Below are positions 62,744-64,000 of a stretch of DNA of 64,000 nucleotides, piece by piece. Source of the DNA: Nitrospira sp. (lineage in GTDB: Bacteria > Nitrospirota > Thermodesulfovibrionia > Thermodesulfovibrionales > Dissulfurispiraceae); assembly GCA_002634385.1 (NCBI GenBank), contig NSJL01000007.1:1-64000 (forward strand). The letters run 5' to 3'. The notes under the pieces were generated by a model. That model saw only the letters and a list, made by a program, of their open reading frames with translations, searched no databases and was not told where the DNA came from. Within the stretch, counting starts at the first letter, position 1. Every line of letters begins with the position of its first letter. Made by a program: the position numbers and the translations under genes.

Positions 62744-64000
62744 CTAGCTCCCCTCGCACCACACCCGGGCATTCTGGAACATCCTCAGCCAGGGGGAGGC
62801 CTTGAGATCCCTCTTCATCTCCCCGGGCATCCACGCCCATTGCCATTTCAGAAAGGCCCTTTCCGGATGGGGCATTATGGCGAGATGCCGTCCGTCAGGG
62901 GTACAGAGTGCCGCAATGCCCCGGGGTGAGCCGTTGGGATTCAGAGGATACTTCCCGGTGAACTTCCCCCGGTCATCCACATACCGGACAGGGGCCAGAC
63001 CCTTCGCGAGCACCTCATCGAGGATCTTCCCGTCGGGGAAATAGGCCTGCCCCTCACCATGGGCAACCCAGATCCCGAGTACGGCCCCCTCCATGCCCTT
63101 CAGCATCACCGCGGGGCTCTCCAGGATCCTGACAGTGGAAAAGCGTGATTCGAACCTCCCCGATTTGTTATGGATGAACCGGGGCTGGCGGGCATCTTCG
63201 ATCCCCTCCCAGGGCACCCAGCCGAGGAGCGCCGCCAGCTGGCACCCGTTGCATACGCCGAGGCTGAACGTGTCAGGCCTCCGGTAGAAACCGCGGAACT
63301 GCTCAGAGAGCGTCTTGCTGAACCGGATAGTCCCCGCCCAGCCCTTCGCCGAGTCGAGGACATCCGCATAGCTGAAGCCCCCGACGAAAACGACCCCTTT
63401 GAACCGGGAAAGGCCGATCCGGTCGTGCAGCAGATCGGTCATGGTCACATCCCAGGGCTCGAATCCCGCATGAAAGAACGCCGCAGCCATTTCCCTGTCG
63501 CCATTGCTCCCCTCTTCCCGGACAATCGCCACCGCGGGTTTTGCCTGCCTTTTCAGGATGATCTCGGGCGTCGGTTCAGGGCTGAAGGGAACGACAAAGG
63601 ACGGTCCCGGCCTGTCATAGCTCACCTCCCGCTCTTCCCGGGCGCATTCGGGATTCACCTGGAGCAGTTCCAGTTGATGGCTGGTCTCTTCCCACATATC
63701 CCGCAGCACCACCATCTCTTCATCCAGAACCGTTTCGTCGTTATAATAAATACGTATCCGCTTCTCGGACAGGCTGGCTCCGATGATCACCCCGGGTACC
63801 CCCTGCTCCCTGAGCACCTCCAGCACCTCCTCTTCCCTCTCGGGAAGATACTCCATCACCAATCCCAGTTCCTCGGAGAAGAGGGCGGGGATCATCCCCT
63901 CATGGCCCGTCAGCCGCACCTCCATGCCGCAGTTTCCTGCGAAGGCCATTTCGAGAAGGGTAGTGGCGAGCCCGCCGTCGCTCCTGTCGTGGCCCGCTGT
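62744..64000 (-). CDS. purL: Phosphoribosylformylglycinamidine synthase, 3' part
   Basis: The C-terminal ~418 aa of the large PurL (partial; the gene runs off the window, and the frame upstream reads AGHDRSDGGLATTLLEMAFA in the ATP-binding/synthase domain). Then a fused PurQ-like glutaminase: nucleophile Cys in FSLGVCNGCQLAALLG, and His/Glu in MPHPERAFLKWQ. Stop at 62744. So the FGAR amidotransferase is the single-chain large type. Step 4 of purine synthesis. Confidence 0.94.
   Translation of the reverse strand, partial: TAGHDRSDGGLATTLLEMAFAGNCGMEVRLTGHEGMIPALFSEELGLVMEYLPEREEEVLEVLREQGVPGVIIGASLSEKRIRIYYNDETVLDEEMVVLRDMWEETSHQLELLQVNPECAREEREVSYDRPGPSFVVPFSPEPTPEIILKRQAKPAVAIVREEGSNGDREMAAAFFHAGFEPWDVTMTDLLHDRIGLSRFKGVVFVGGFSYADVLDSAKGWAGTIRFSKTLSEQFRGFYRRPDTFSLGVCNGCQLAALLGWVPWEGIEDARQPRFIHNKSGRFESRFSTVRILESPAVMLKGMEGAVLGIWVAHGEGQAYFPDGKILDEVLAKGLAPVRYVDDRGKFTGKYPLNPNGSPRGIAALCTPDGRHLAIMPHPERAFLKWQWAWMPGEMKRDLKASPWLRMFQNARVWCEGS

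Overview
The window is a high-GC bacterial chromosome segment. It is probably from Nitrospirota or a Desulfobacterota-like lineage, an inference from its combination of a PEP-CTERM surface protein with a PEP-CTERM-linked CPBP protease, a triheme c7-type cytochrome, a Kai module without kaiA, sigma-54 promoters, a giant acyl-CoA dehydratase activase and a core-MetE-type methyltransferase. No rRNA, IS element or CRISPR array is present. Two tRNAs are present (Arg-ACG and Ala-GGC).

Layout. 0.1-3.4 kb: an NtrC-type two-component pair split by a short palindromic mobile element. 3.7-13.8 kb: glmS, CPBP protease, a molybdopterin oxidoreductase with egtD, a B12/radical SAM protein, a PEP-CTERM protein, a branched-chain aminotransferase and a triheme cytochrome. 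14-18.3 kb: gatB-gatA, an RluA-family pseudouridine synthase and tRNA-Arg. 18.7-23.2 kb: kaiC-kaiB-kaiB-PAS/GGDEF/EAL. 23.2-30 kb: small membrane and secreted proteins, a stand-alone MshEN protein, a REC-PilZ gene with a frameshift, a 3D-domain protein, a Crp-family regulator and a MutT hydrolase. 30.05-41.45 kb: an AT-rich defence-like island (PLD-helicase, two Fic proteins, Eco57I-type methyltransferase, AAA ATPase plus TOPRIM-like partner) beside tRNA-Ala and a decayed S24 repressor. 41.7-64 kb: core genes (atpE, atpB, purD, a monofunctional purH, radC, metG, PSP1-domain gene, holB, tmk, core MetE, 2-hydroxyacyl-CoA dehydratase activase, PhoH-type ATPase, peptidase, and the 3' part of purL).

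Working together. Four intergenic promoters match the sigma-54 -24/-12 consensus with exact 10-bp spacing. They lie before the PEP-CTERM gene, the triheme cytochrome, the MshEN/REC-PilZ pair and the 3D-domain gene, which suggests one sigma-54 programme for envelope and surface functions. Cyclic-di-GMP-related domains (GGDEF/EAL, MshEN, PilZ) lie close to the Kai genes. A short mobile element family with TA target duplications has inserted exactly at the stop codons of two genes. The defence-like operon has its own promoter overlaid by two 26-bp palindromes spaced exactly 40 bp apart, with a Fic protein carrying a possible DNA-binding C-terminus as first gene.
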